From Methylorubrum sp. B1-46 (GTDB taxonomy: Bacteria > Pseudomonadota > Alphaproteobacteria > Rhizobiales > Beijerinckiaceae): a DNA stretch of 64,000 bases. This document shows, piece after piece, positions 18,775 through 26,603 of this stretch; positions within the stretch are counted from its first letter, which is position 1; each line of letters starts with the position of its first letter. The stretch spans positions 3,239,001 through 3,303,000 of the forward strand of contig NZ_CP088247.1 in assembly GCF_021117295.1 (NCBI RefSeq), given 5' to 3'. Both the position numbers and the translations under genes were made by a program. Under the pieces are notes generated by a model that searched no databases, was not told the DNA's origin, and worked only from the letters and a program-made list of their open reading frames with translations.

Positions 18775-20403
18775 GCGATGGGCCGCGTCGCCGCCGATGC
18801 CGTTGTCGAGGAACAGCCGGTAGGCCGGATTGTCGGTCTCGTCCACATAGGGGTAGGCCAGCGCATCGAGGACGGCGTCGAAGCGGGCGCGCTCGGCCGG
18901 CGGCACCTCGATCCCGGCCAGCACCCGGCCGTAATCGGCGCCGTGGTTGCGGTAGTGGAACAGGCTGATGTTGAACCCGTCACCCAAAGCCTCCAGGAAC
19001 TTCATCAGCGCACCCGGCCGCTCCGGGAACTGGAACCGGTAGAGCCGCTCGTCGGCGAGCCCCGAGGCGCGCCCGCCCACCATGTAGCGGACATGCACCT
19101 TGGCCATCTCGTTGTCGCTCATGTCGGCGACGCGGTAGCCGGCGCTCTCCAGGGCCGCGATCAGGTCCCGCTTCTCCGGCTTGCCGCCGGGCAGGTTGAT
19201 GCCGACGAAGATGCGCGCCTCGCTTCCCTTGGCGTAGCGATAGTTGAACTCGGTGATCGCGCGGGGGCCCAGGGCACCGATGAAGGCGCGGTAGGCCCCC
19301 GGACGCTCGGGAATGGTGACGCCGAGCAGCACCTCGCGCTCCTCGCCGATCTCCGCCCGCTCGGCGATGTGGCGCAGGCGGTCGAAGTTGAGGTTGGCGC
19401 CCGACGAGATCGCCACCAGCGGCCCGGCGCCGGGGTTATCCGCCGCCCAGGCCTTGGCACCGGCGAGGCTCAGCGCGCCCGACGGCTCGGAGATCGCGCG
19501 GGTGTCGTCGAAAATGTCCTTCACCGCCGCGCACATCGCGTCGGTATCGACGGTGATCACCGCGTCGAGATGCTCGCGACAGAGCCGGAAGGTCTCCTCG
19601 CCGGCCTGCCGCACCGCGACGCCGTCGGCGAACAGGCCGACACTGGGCAACATGACTCGGTCGTTCGCCCGGATCGCCTCGGCCATGGTGGCGGCGTCTT
19701 CCGGCTCCACGCCGATCACCTTGGTCTCCGGACGGAGGTACTTCACGAAAGTGGCGATTCCGGCGGCCAGCCCGCCGCCGCCGATCGGCACGAAGATCGC
19801 CTCGATCGGCCCCGTGTGCTGATGCAGGATCTCCATGCCGATCGTGCCCTGACCGGCAATCACCTCGGGATCGTCGAACGGGTGCAGGAAGGTCAGGCCC
19901 CACTGCGCCTCCAGGCGCCGCGCCTCGGCCAAAGCCTCGTCGAAGGCGTCGCCGTGCAGCACAACCTCGGCGCCCCGCGCCCGGCAGGCATCGACCTTGA
20001 TGGCGGGCGTGGTGCGCGGCATCACGATCACCGCGCGCACGCCGAGCTTGGCCGCCCCGAGGGCGACCCCCTGCGCGTGATTGCCGGCCGAGGCGCAGAT
20101 CACGCCGTGGTCGAGCTGCTCCCGCGGCAGCGAAGCCATCTTGTTGTAGGCGCCGCGCAGCTTGAACGAGAAGACCGGCTGCAGATCCTCGCGCTTGAGC
20201 AGCACGGGGCGGCCGAGCCGCTTGGTCAGGCGGGGCATCGGGTCGAGGGGGCTCTCGATCGCCACGTCGTAGACGCGAGCGGAGAGGATCTTCTTGATAT
20301 AGTCAGTCACGGACAGGCTTTCGGCCGCGTCATCGGGCAGGGCTCGCCCGGGACTTAGACCTTCCGCGGCCGGGATGCGAGGGGAGGGCCGGGACGGATC
20401 CAT
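18772..20403 (-). CDS. ilvA: Biosynthetic threonine deaminase IlvA
   Basis: A PLP enzyme that converts threonine to 2-oxobutyrate, the first step to isoleucine. The PLP lysine is in FSFKLRGAYNKM, the tetraglycine phosphate loop is IGGGGLAAGI, and SAGNHAQGVALGA is also typical. Two ACT-like regulatory modules follow (around EVLLGVTIPERPGAYRAFIG and LYRFQFPERPGALMKFLE), so it should be inhibited by isoleucine. The frame opens at ATG 20403 (543 residues), but GTG 20310 would give MTDYIKKILSARVYDVA, nearer the usual start and about 512 residues. The upstream PilZ gene ends 15 bases away. Confidence 0.95.
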   Translation of the reverse strand: MDPSRPSPRIPAAEGLSPGRALPDDAAESLSVTDYIKKILSARVYDVAIESPLDPMPRLTKRLGRPVLLKREDLQPVFSFKLRGAYNKMASLPREQLDHGVICASAGNHAQGVALGAAKLGVRAVIVMPRTTPAIKVDACRARGAEVVLHGDAFDEALAEARRLEAQWGLTFLHPFDDPEVIAGQGTIGMEILHQHTGPIEAIFVPIGGGGLAAGIATFVKYLRPETKVIGVEPEDAATMAEAIRANDRVMLPSVGLFADGVAVRQAGEETFRLCREHLDAVITVDTDAMCAAVKDIFDDTRAISEPSGALSLAGAKAWAADNPGAGPLVAISSGANLNFDRLRHIAERAEIGEEREVLLGVTIPERPGAYRAFIGALGPRAITEFNYRYAKGSEARIFVGINLPGGKPEKRDLIAALESAGYRVADMSDNEMAKVHVRYMVGGRASGLADERLYRFQFPERPGALMKFLEALGDGFNISLFHYRNHGADYGRVLAGIEVPPAERARFDAVLDALAYPYVDETDNPAYRLFLDNGIGGDAAHR

Positions 20404-20418
20404 CCGACCGAAATCGGA

Positions 20419-20994
20419 TCAGAGCCGGATCCCGGCATGGACCTGCCCCTGATCGAAGGGGAAGGCGAAGGCGGCGCCGATGCCGTCGCGGAAGATGCGC
20501 ACGACCTGCGCCGCCGTGCTGCCGATCGTGATGCTCGCTCCGGCAGACAACGTGTGGTCGAGAGCCAGCGCTGCGCCGGAGGCCGAGACGTTGATCAGCC
20601 GCCCCGGCAGGACGCGCCCGTCCTCAAGGGTCACGAGCACGTCCTTGCGATCAGGGCTGATCCGCGGATGCGCGCGTGTCGGCTGCAGGGTGCGCTCCTG
20701 TTCGCGGCTCAGCGCCAGCAGGGTGCGGGCGACCTCGGCCGCCCTCTGTCGGGATGCTTTGAGCCGGACGAGAAACAGCCTGTCGTCGGTTCTGATGACG
20801 CGGGCATCGACTTGGCCGATGTAGCGGATGCTGCAGGTGATCTGCTCGTCGACCGCCGGCTCGGCCGCCGAGCGGAAGCTGATGCCCTCCCGGGAGACAT
20901 CCTGCGTCACCGCGTAGAAGTCGGGCTGCCGCCGACTCCAGCAGAGGGCTGGGAGGATCACGGTATGGAGATCGGGGGTGAGATGCTCGGTCAT
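20419..20994 (-). CDS. Protein with two PilZ domains
   Basis: A 191-residue protein containing two PilZ-type cyclic di-GMP-binding barrels. The first has DVSREGISFRS (the D/NxSxxG signature) near residue 35 and the second has NVSASGAALALD near residue 140, each followed by beta strands. The second also has an RISPDRKDVLV segment in place of the usual RxxxR. ATG 20994 gives a compact start; the frame is open to 21126 but that part is not PilZ-like. It precedes ilvA by 15 bases but a functional link is unlikely. The window also encodes c-di-GMP enzymes. Confidence 0.82.
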   Translation of the reverse strand: MTEHLTPDLHTVILPALCWSRRQPDFYAVTQDVSREGISFRSAAEPAVDEQITCSIRYIGQVDARVIRTDDRLFLVRLKASRQRAAEVARTLLALSREQERTLQPTRAHPRISPDRKDVLVTLEDGRVLPGRLINVSASGAALALDHTLSAGASITIGSTAAQVVRIFRDGIGAAFAFPFDQGQVHAGIRL

Positions 20995-21450
20995 GCTGCA
21001 ACATGTCGTCGTCACGCCACCTTGAAGGCACAGCCCTGAAGGGAAAACGGACAGAATTCCTCGACTTTTGCGGACTTTTTTATGGATGACGCGGCGCGGT
21101 CTATGTTCGCGAGCCGAGGCGAACATCAGGCCTCCGCCTGCCGATGACCTCGGCGCCCGCGACTGTCGGGCTCATCTGAAACCGGCTGATTGCGATCTAG
21201 CCATGCGTGATGAGACAGAATCCAGGCATTGCGCCTGTGCTCGAACGAAAGCTGAATCATCGTTTCGAGTGCACACTCAAAACGACTGATGAGCGTTCAA
21301 TACAAGTCGCGATCTGGACAGGCGCGCATCCATACCGAAAACACATGCCGCTCATCCAAAACCGGCATGACAGAAAATCGCGGTCTTTCCAGCCCTTGCT
21401 GTCGGTGACGCTGGTTGTCAGGGGCGGGCCGCCGCGCGCATGCTCGAGCG
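20995..21450. other. Gene-free gap with a palindrome
   Basis: These 456 bases between divergent genes contain no supported ORF. ATGTTCGC/GCGAACAT with an 8-base spacer (21103-21126) is the only notable dyad and could be an operator for the PilZ or slyX side. The stretch is less GC-rich than its neighbours. Confidence 0.5.
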
Positions 21451-21669
21451 ATGAGTGACATTCCCTCCGATACCGACAGAATCGCGCGCCTCGAGATCCG
21501 GCTGACCGAGCAAGAGGCCGTGATCGAGGATCTGAACGCGGCCATCACGGCGCAATGGGGCGTCATCGATCGGCTCACCCGGCAGCTCGCACGGGTGCAG
21601 GAGCAGGTCGAGGAAAGCGCCTTCCGGGCCGCCAGCGGTGCTCCGGAGCCGCCACCACCGCACTATTGA
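21451..21669 (+). CDS. slyX: SlyX family protein
   Basis: A 72-residue coiled-coil protein: IARLEIRLTEQEAVIEDLN and VIDRLTRQLARVQEQVEE follow the SlyX heptad pattern, and the end EPPPPHY is the conserved PPHY tail of SlyX. The role of SlyX is not settled. ATG 21451 is chosen because it begins the conserved region. It is followed by the porin-like mini gene after 72 bases. Confidence 0.88.
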   Translation: MSDIPSDTDRIARLEIRLTEQEAVIEDLNAAITAQWGVIDRLTRQLARVQEQVEESAFRAASGAPEPPPPHY

Positions 21670-21741
21670 TACCGGATCGATTCGGTTGTCGTATCGATCG
21701 TTGGGCGGCCGGATCGCGGTGCAGGAGCTAAGGAGAGCAGG

Positions 21742-22068
21742 ATGATGCGCAGGGCGGTGCCGTGTCTCGGCCTTTGTCTCACGCTTGTGACGCTTATCGC
21801 GGGCGCTTGCCCGGCCCATGCGTTCGAGCGCGCACCGCATCCCTCCGACACGCCGATGGAGGCCTGCCCGAGCCAGGGAGCGGGCTTCATCCGCATTCCC
21901 GGCACGACGACCTGCATCCGCCTGTCCGGACGGGTCAGAACCGGCGCCGATATCGGCACCCGCCGGACCGCTCCCTCATTACAGGGCCGCATCGCGGTCG
22001 ATACCCGCAGCGAGTCCGCACTGGGGCCAGTGCGCAGCTTCGTGCGGATCGATGCGGGAGGTCACTGA
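21742..22068 (+). CDS. Miniature porin-like protein (N-terminal porin fragment)
   Basis: A 108-residue protein with a signal peptide (MMRRAVPCLGLCLTLVTLIA) and a mature part matching the start of alphaproteobacterial porins: CPSQGAGFIRIPGTTTCIRL, SGRVRTGADIG, then GRIAVDTRSESALGPVRSFV. In full-length porins these are the plug-like N-terminus and the first beta strands of a barrel of about 400 residues. Here the frame stops after two or three strands, so it cannot form a barrel alone. It is either a decayed porin or a small outer-membrane protein in its own right. Confidence 0.7.
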   Translation: MMRRAVPCLGLCLTLVTLIAGACPAHAFERAPHPSDTPMEACPSQGAGFIRIPGTTTCIRLSGRVRTGADIGTRRTAPSLQGRIAVDTRSESALGPVRSFVRIDAGGH

Positions 22069-22101
22069 TCGGCGCCGCCTGAACGCCGGCACCGGGTCGG
22101 A

Positions 22102-22521
22102 TCAGTCGTCGCGGTAGACGCGCTCGCGGCGCTCGTGACGCTCCTGCGCTTCCAGGGACAGGGTCGCGATCGGCCGCGCATCGAGGCGCTTGAGGGAGAT
22201 CGGCTCGCCGGTCTCCTCGCAGAAACCGTAGGAACCGTCCTCCAGCCGGGCCAAAGCCGCGTCGATCTTGCTCGTCAGCTTGCGCTGACGGTCGCGGGCG
22301 CGCAGCTCGATCGCACGATCGGTCTCGGAGGAGGCGCGGTCGGCGAGATCGGGATGGTTCTCGTTCTCGCTCTGAAGCGCGCTGAGAGTATCCTGCGCTT
22401 CGCGCAAGATTTCGCTCTTCCAGTTGAGCAGCTTGCGACGAAAATACTCGCGCTGCCGCTCATTCATGAAGGGCTCGTCGTCGGAGGGCCTGTAGCCGTC
22501 CTCGATCGTGACCTTCGCCAT
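22102..22521 (-). CDS. dksA: RNA polymerase-binding transcription factor DksA
   Basis: A 139-residue DksA/TraR protein that binds the secondary channel of RNA polymerase and works with ppGpp. It has the coiled-coil (FRRKLLNWKSEILREAQDTL) with the acidic tip region SENENHPDLADRASSETDRA and the zinc-finger-like C-terminus YGFCEETGEPISLKRLDARP. Only one of the four zinc cysteines remains, as is common for alphaproteobacterial DksA. Start ATG 22521. Confidence 0.95.
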   Translation of the reverse strand: MAKVTIEDGYRPSDDEPFMNERQREYFRRKLLNWKSEILREAQDTLSALQSENENHPDLADRASSETDRAIELRARDRQRKLTSKIDAALARLEDGSYGFCEETGEPISLKRLDARPIATLSLEAQERHERRERVYRDD

Positions 22522-22785
22522 CGTCTTTTCCTCGCGCTCCCTGCCGGTCAGCGGCGATCTTGGGCGAGGCTATAATCGAGCCGGGCAAGCTCTACAACGC
22601 GCGGATGCCGCCATGCAGCGTCTCGCGTGAAAAGCTCCCGCGATGCGGCAAAGACGACACGCTCAGGTGGCCGTCTCCGCGACATCAGGTTGTCCTACGG
22701 TCTCACGCGGCACGCGTGAGATGGACGGCGCCATGGGCGAGGCCTGCCACGGAGCCGGGTCCGCTCCGGCCGACTCCGCTCCGGT

Positions 22786-23805
22786 TCAGGGCCTCTTGCG
22801 AAGACGGTCGATCGCGGCGGCGATCTCGTCGGCCAGCGGCTGGGCCAGAGCGTGCCGGTAGTGGGTCTGGTCGAAGAACAGGGCGGGGTCGTGCGAGGCC
22901 GGCCGCTCGTGCCGCGCGTCGAGGAGGGCGCTGCGTGCGTGATGCCGCAAGGCCTCCGTCATCGCCGCCCGGCATGCGGTCTCGGCCTGGGCGCGCGGCG
23001 TGCCGGGGCGGGGGAGGCCGGCGGCGTAGACCGGCGGGAACACCATGACCACCGCGGTCTCGGGCGGCAGAGCCGCGAGGGCGGCGCCGAGTCGCGCGGC
23101 GGCCGGGAAAGCCGGTCCCGCCTTGCCCGGATCCGGCGCGTCGGAGACCGGCGTCTCGCGGGCGGCGCGGAAACGCTCGCCGTCGAGGGCGCCGAGCCGC
23201 AGGTAATCCGGCTCGTAGTCCCACCAGCCGTCGGCGGCTGCCCGCTTGCGGCGCGGGCCGAGAAGCCAGCCGGCGCGTTCGACCACCTCCTGAGCCACGG
23301 AAAAGCGGAGGAGACCGCGGAGATAGGCGAGCGGCTCGTGGCTGTAGAGCCAGAACGGAAACGGCTTGTCGTTGGGCAATGCCGGATCGGCGATGCACCA
23401 GTAATCGTCGATCGCCAAAACGATCGCCTTCGGCGCCGGATGGTGGTGCAGGAACCAAGCGAGCAGGGCGAGCTGCTCGCCGGGGCCGGTCGCGGGCACG
23501 GAGAGCTGCACGAAGGGAATGCCGGTCGCCGCCGTGAGCCGAGCCGGCTCGACGAGCTGGATGTGGGAATTTCCGAACACCGCCCCCGCGAAGGCCGGGT
23601 CGCGCCCGCGCGACGCCGCGGCGGTGCGCGGGCCCTGCGGGCGCACCGCGCCGGCCGAGACCAGCGTCGAGCGACCGCTGTCATAGGGGTCGATCAGGAA
23701 GGCCATTGCGAGATAGCCCGCGAGCAGGCCGATCGCCGTCCCGAGGAACAGGCGCGCGAAGCCCGCCCAGTTCCGTGGTCCGGTGCTGTCGGAGACGGAC
23801 ACCAT
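22786..23805 (-). CDS. SGNH/AlgX-like membrane protein partner of the MBOAT acyltransferase
   Basis: A 339-residue protein with one N-terminal membrane anchor (FLGTAIGLLAGYLAMAFLID) and a periplasmic SGNH-hydrolase-like domain. FGNSHIQLVEP carries the serine of a GxSH block and FFDQTHYRHALAQ carries the C-terminal DxxH catalytic pair. Such proteins move acyl groups from an MBOAT enzyme to polysaccharide. ATG 23805 follows the MBOAT TGA (23807-23809) by one base, so the pair is coupled. A related gene lies at 58667. Confidence 0.83.
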   Translation of the reverse strand: MVSVSDSTGPRNWAGFARLFLGTAIGLLAGYLAMAFLIDPYDSGRSTLVSAGAVRPQGPRTAAASRGRDPAFAGAVFGNSHIQLVEPARLTAATGIPFVQLSVPATGPGEQLALLAWFLHHHPAPKAIVLAIDDYWCIADPALPNDKPFPFWLYSHEPLAYLRGLLRFSVAQEVVERAGWLLGPRRKRAAADGWWDYEPDYLRLGALDGERFRAARETPVSDAPDPGKAGPAFPAAARLGAALAALPPETAVVMVFPPVYAAGLPRPGTPRAQAETACRAAMTEALRHHARSALLDARHERPASHDPALFFDQTHYRHALAQPLADEIAAAIDRLRKRP

Positions 23806-23806
23806 C

Positions 23807-25180
23807 TCAGAACTGGAAGTAGATGAACTCGTAGTTCGCATCGTCCCCGATCTTCAGGAGGACGACGACGAACAACAGGGCGAAGCCGACCGCCAGCCAG
23901 CGGTTCGGCGGCAGCCGGTGCACGGCCGCCCAGGCGGTCGGGCCGATCATCGCGACCGCGGCGGCGATGGCGATGGCCCGCCACTTGAAGCCGGAGTCGG
24001 TCGAAGCCAGCCCGAACAGCCCCTTGTAGATCGCCAGAGCCGCCTCGAACGAGGTCGCGCGGAACAGCACCCAGGTCAGGATCACGAACGCCGCCGTCAG
24101 CGCCCAGCCGAGGAGGTGCGGCATCCGCCCCCCCGCCCGGCGCCAGAGCACGCCGGCTGCGAGGCCGATGCCGTGGGCGGCGCCCCAGGCGACGAAGGTC
24201 AGCCCGGCCCCGTGCCACAGGCCGCCGAGCGTCATGGTGGCAAACAGGGCGCCGACCTGGACCGCGAGGCCGCGGCGGTTTCCTCCAAACGCGATGTAGA
24301 GGTAGTCGCGCAGGAAGCGCGACAGCGTCATGTGCCAGCGCCGCCAGAAATCGCGCAGCGAGGTGGCGCGGTAGGGCACGTCGAAGTTCTGCGGCAGCAC
24401 GATCCCGAACAGCAGCGCGAGGCCGAGCGCCATATCGGTGTAGCCGGAGAAGTCGAAATAGATCTGAAAGGTGAAGCCGAGCGTCGCCTGCCACGCCTCG
24501 GCCATGCTCACCGCCTTGCCCGCGGCGGCCGCCTGGAACACCGGATTGACGTAGACCGAGAGCGGATCGCCGAGGAACACCTTCTTGGCGAGCCCCACGG
24601 TGAGCAGCATCACGCCCCGGCCGATCCGCTCGGCGGCGTCCGGGCGCGCGTAGGGGCGCTCCTCGAACTGGTGCATGATCTCGCTCCAGCGCACGAGCGG
24701 GCCGGCGAGAACCTGCGGGAAGAAGGCGATGTAGAGGGCGTAGTGGGTCAACCCGAAGGCCGGCGCGCGCCCGGCCCTCAGGTCCGTCAGGTACATGATG
24801 TGGTGGAAGGTGAAGAACGAGATCCCGAGCGGCAGGACGAGATCGACCCGCGGGAGATCGAGGCCGGGGATCAGATCGGCGAGATCGGTGAGGAAGCCGA
24901 GATACTTGAAGAGGCCGAGCACCGCGAGGTTGCCGGCCAGCGCCGCCGGAAACAGCCAGCCGGTGCGGTCCCGGGGCAGGATGCGGGCAATCCCCCAGTT
25001 CACGCCGATGGAGACGAGCAGCAGCGGCAGGAAACGCCAGTCCCACCACGCATAGAAGACGAAGGAGAGTCCGACGAGGAGTGGCAGCCGCGCCTGCGGC
25101 CAATAACGCTCGGCGGCTGCGTGCAGCACGAGCGCGGCCGGCAGGAAGGCGAGCAGGAAGACGAAGGAGTTGAACAGCAT
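23807..25180 (-). CDS. MBOAT family O-acyltransferase (AlgI-like)
   Basis: A 457-residue integral membrane acyltransferase of the AlgI/DltB type. MLFNSFVFLLAFLPAALVLH opens the first helix, followed by LSFVFYAWWDWRFLPLLL, the signature YFDFSGYTDMALGLALLFG, RDFWRRWHMTLSRFLRDYLY and the catalytic histidine in LGGLWHGAGLTFVAWG. It transfers acetyl groups across the membrane for modification of a surface polysaccharide; which polysaccharide is unknown. The downstream SGNH-like protein is the likely acceptor-side transferase. Start ATG 25180. Confidence 0.93.
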   Translation of the reverse strand: MLFNSFVFLLAFLPAALVLHAAAERYWPQARLPLLVGLSFVFYAWWDWRFLPLLLVSIGVNWGIARILPRDRTGWLFPAALAGNLAVLGLFKYLGFLTDLADLIPGLDLPRVDLVLPLGISFFTFHHIMYLTDLRAGRAPAFGLTHYALYIAFFPQVLAGPLVRWSEIMHQFEERPYARPDAAERIGRGVMLLTVGLAKKVFLGDPLSVYVNPVFQAAAAGKAVSMAEAWQATLGFTFQIYFDFSGYTDMALGLALLFGIVLPQNFDVPYRATSLRDFWRRWHMTLSRFLRDYLYIAFGGNRRGLAVQVGALFATMTLGGLWHGAGLTFVAWGAAHGIGLAAGVLWRRAGGRMPHLLGWALTAAFVILTWVLFRATSFEAALAIYKGLFGLASTDSGFKWRAIAIAAAVAMIGPTAWAAVHRLPPNRWLAVGFALLFVVVLLKIGDDANYEFIYFQF

Positions 25181-25357
25181 CGCGGCGCGGACGTTTTCCT
25201 CTTGCGATCCGGCGAGACCGGCGCGCGCCCGCTCACGCGGCCAGCCTTGTCGAGGATCGAAGCGGAACCGTCAATCGCGACGAGACTGCGCATCGGGGAC
25301 GCGGAGGGCCGCTCGCCTGCCCGACCGGGGCCGACACGGCTTCGAGCGGAAAGCATC

Positions 25358-25401
25358 GGCAAGGGGCCGGCAAGGGGCTGGCAAGAGGCTGGCAAGAGAT
25401 T
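25358..25401. repeat. Four tandem 11-bp repeats
   Basis: GGCAAGGGGCC, GGCAAGGGGCT, GGCAAGAGGCT and GGCAAGAGATT follow head to tail in the 378-base gap between the divergent MBOAT and GCG_CRPN genes. An 11-bp period equals one helical turn, so the copies face the same side of DNA. The rest of that gap shows no gene. Confidence 0.6.
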
Positions 25402-25558
25402 GCAGCGGCATGCTTCGATCACGGCAATGTGCATCGGCTCCGGCGGCAGGGCCCAGGCAATGCCGCGCGGTCGAACATCCAGTCAGCTTCGGTTCATCGA
25501 GCAAGACCTAGCTTCGGACATCGGCCGTAAGCTTCGGCCCGAACGGAGAAATCGTACG

Positions 25559-25852
25559 ATGATGCACGCGAAGGCGTTCGCATTGGCTGCGGTGATCGCC
25601 GGCAGCCTCGGTGTGGCGGGTTCGGCCCAGGCGGCTCCCTTCAGCCCCGCCCCCCTCGCGACCGCAACGGACAACGCGCTGGTCGAGCGCACCGCCGGCG
25701 GTTGCGGGCCGGGTTTCCACCCGAATCCGTGGGGCATCTGCCGCCCGAATTGGGGGCCGCGCCGCTTCTACGGCCCGCCCCCCGGCTATTACCGTCCGCG
25801 GCCGTTCTATCGGCCCTACGGCTATTACCGTCCGCGGCCCTATTATTGGTGA
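25559..25852 (+). CDS. Exported GCG_CRPN-type protein with Tyr/Pro/Arg repeats
   Basis: A 97-residue secreted protein. A signal peptide (AFALAAVIAGSLGVAGSAQA) precedes GGCGPGFHPNPWGICRPN, the GCG...CRPN motif that heads a family of short proteins, and then tandem YYRPRPFY/YYRPRPYY repeats rich in Tyr, Pro and Arg. The two Cys may form a disulfide. The role of the family is unknown; a surface or wall-binding function is suggested by the aromatic-basic repeats. CGGAG lies about 11 bases before ATG 25559, and a second ATG follows directly. A terminator lies just downstream. Confidence 0.85.
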   Translation: MMHAKAFALAAVIAGSLGVAGSAQAAPFSPAPLATATDNALVERTAGGCGPGFHPNPWGICRPNWGPRRFYGPPPGYYRPRPFYRPYGYYRPRPYYW

Positions 25853-25874
25853 TCGCTTGATCGGATGATCGTTC

Positions 25875-25906
25875 GGGCCGGATCTCGACAGGGGTCCGGC
25901 CCTTTT
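25875..25906 (+). terminator. Rho-independent terminator of the GCG_CRPN gene
   Basis: GGGCCGGA and TCCGGCCC form a perfect 8-bp stem with a 12-base loop, followed by TTTT. It lies 22 bases after the stop at 25852 and just before the convergent fliX end. Confidence 0.75.
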
Positions 25907-25911
25907 CGCAT

Positions 25912-26349
25912 TCAGACGCCGCGGGCCGCCTCGAGCTTGGCGAGTTCCACCGCCGCGCGCAGCTCGATCTCGGCCACCAGCCCGTCGAGGCGGGGATCGC
26001 CGCTTTCGGCCATCCGCTCGGCGAGGCGGCCGGCAATGGCCTGGAGGTCGCGCGTCGCCACCCGGCCGCCGATCAGCGCTGCCTTCAGCCGGTCGAGCCC
26101 GTCGAGCAGATCGTGCCCGCGCTGCACCGAGCGGCGGCGCCGTTCCTTCTGCGCCTCGGCCCCGTCCTGCCCCTGCAGCGTGAGGAGCGCGTCGAGCCCG
26201 GTGAGCATGCCGGTCTGGCTCGTGCCCGCAGTCGCGGCGCGAGGCGTTTCCTCGGTGCCGGCGGGCGCGAAGGCGCCCGGCGCGGCGGCGCGGCGGGTCG
26301 CATTGAGCGCACCCGCTGCGGCGGCGGCAAAGCGTGTGTCGACGCGCAT
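25912..26349 (-). CDS. fliX: Flagellar assembly regulator FliX
   Basis: A 145-residue FliX homologue. In Caulobacter, FliX couples completion of the early flagellar basal body to activation of the sigma-54 activator FlbD. The N-terminus MRVDTRFAAAAAGALNATRR, the Gly/Ala linker, and the helical part MLTGLDALLTLQGQDGAEAQ and RRRSVQRGHDLLDGLDRLKA match the family. ATG 26349 is chosen; the frame is open to 26409. It is divergent from flgI, as in Caulobacter, and the shared 254-base gap holds a palindrome and a sigma-54 promoter. Confidence 0.88.
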   Translation of the reverse strand: MRVDTRFAAAAAGALNATRRAAAPGAFAPAGTEETPRAATAGTSQTGMLTGLDALLTLQGQDGAEAQKERRRRSVQRGHDLLDGLDRLKAALIGGRVATRDLQAIAGRLAERMAESGDPRLDGLVAEIELRAAVELAKLEAARGV

Positions 26350-26439
26350 GGGGGCTTGAAACCTTCTCGCGCCCCTCAATTCACGAAGAGCGCTGACCCG
26401 GAAAGACATCGTCCGGTAGGGTTAAGCATGGGTAAACAG

Positions 26440-26458
26440 CCCGGCAGAAGCTGCCGGG
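26440..26458. promoter_or_regulatory. 19-bp palindrome, candidate FlbD-type enhancer of flgI
   Basis: CCCGGCAG-AAG-CTGCCGGG is a perfect dyad centred 94 bp upstream of the flgI -24 element. A weaker dyad (GGCAG-N6-CTGCC, 26461-26476) follows. The same design occurs upstream of flgF at 33094-33112. Binding by an FlbD-like activator is inferred from position. Confidence 0.55.
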
Positions 26459-26541
26459 GCGGCAGGAAACGCTGCCCCCACACGGGCCGCCCCGGCATCA
26501 CCCCTCTGAAGAAAACATCGTTTGCTCAGAGACTTGGCATT

Positions 26542-26557
26542 TGGCACGGCCCTGGCA
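26542..26557 (+). promoter_or_regulatory. Sigma-54 promoter of flgI
   Basis: TGGCACGGCCCTGGCA has the -24 GG and -12 GC exactly 10 bases apart and a perfect TGGCACG; the -12 box TGGC differs from TTGC at one base. flgI starts 47 bases downstream. Confidence 0.7.
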
Positions 26558-26603
26558 GAGATCGGCTCGGCGCGTAGACGCCAAAACCGGTCGCCGAGTC
26601 CCG

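Noticed and set aside
23783..25852. A 689-codon plus-strand frame across the MBOAT gene and the GCG_CRPN gene
   Set aside because: Most of it is antisense to the MBOAT gene; only its last 97 codons, from ATG 25559, are a real gene.
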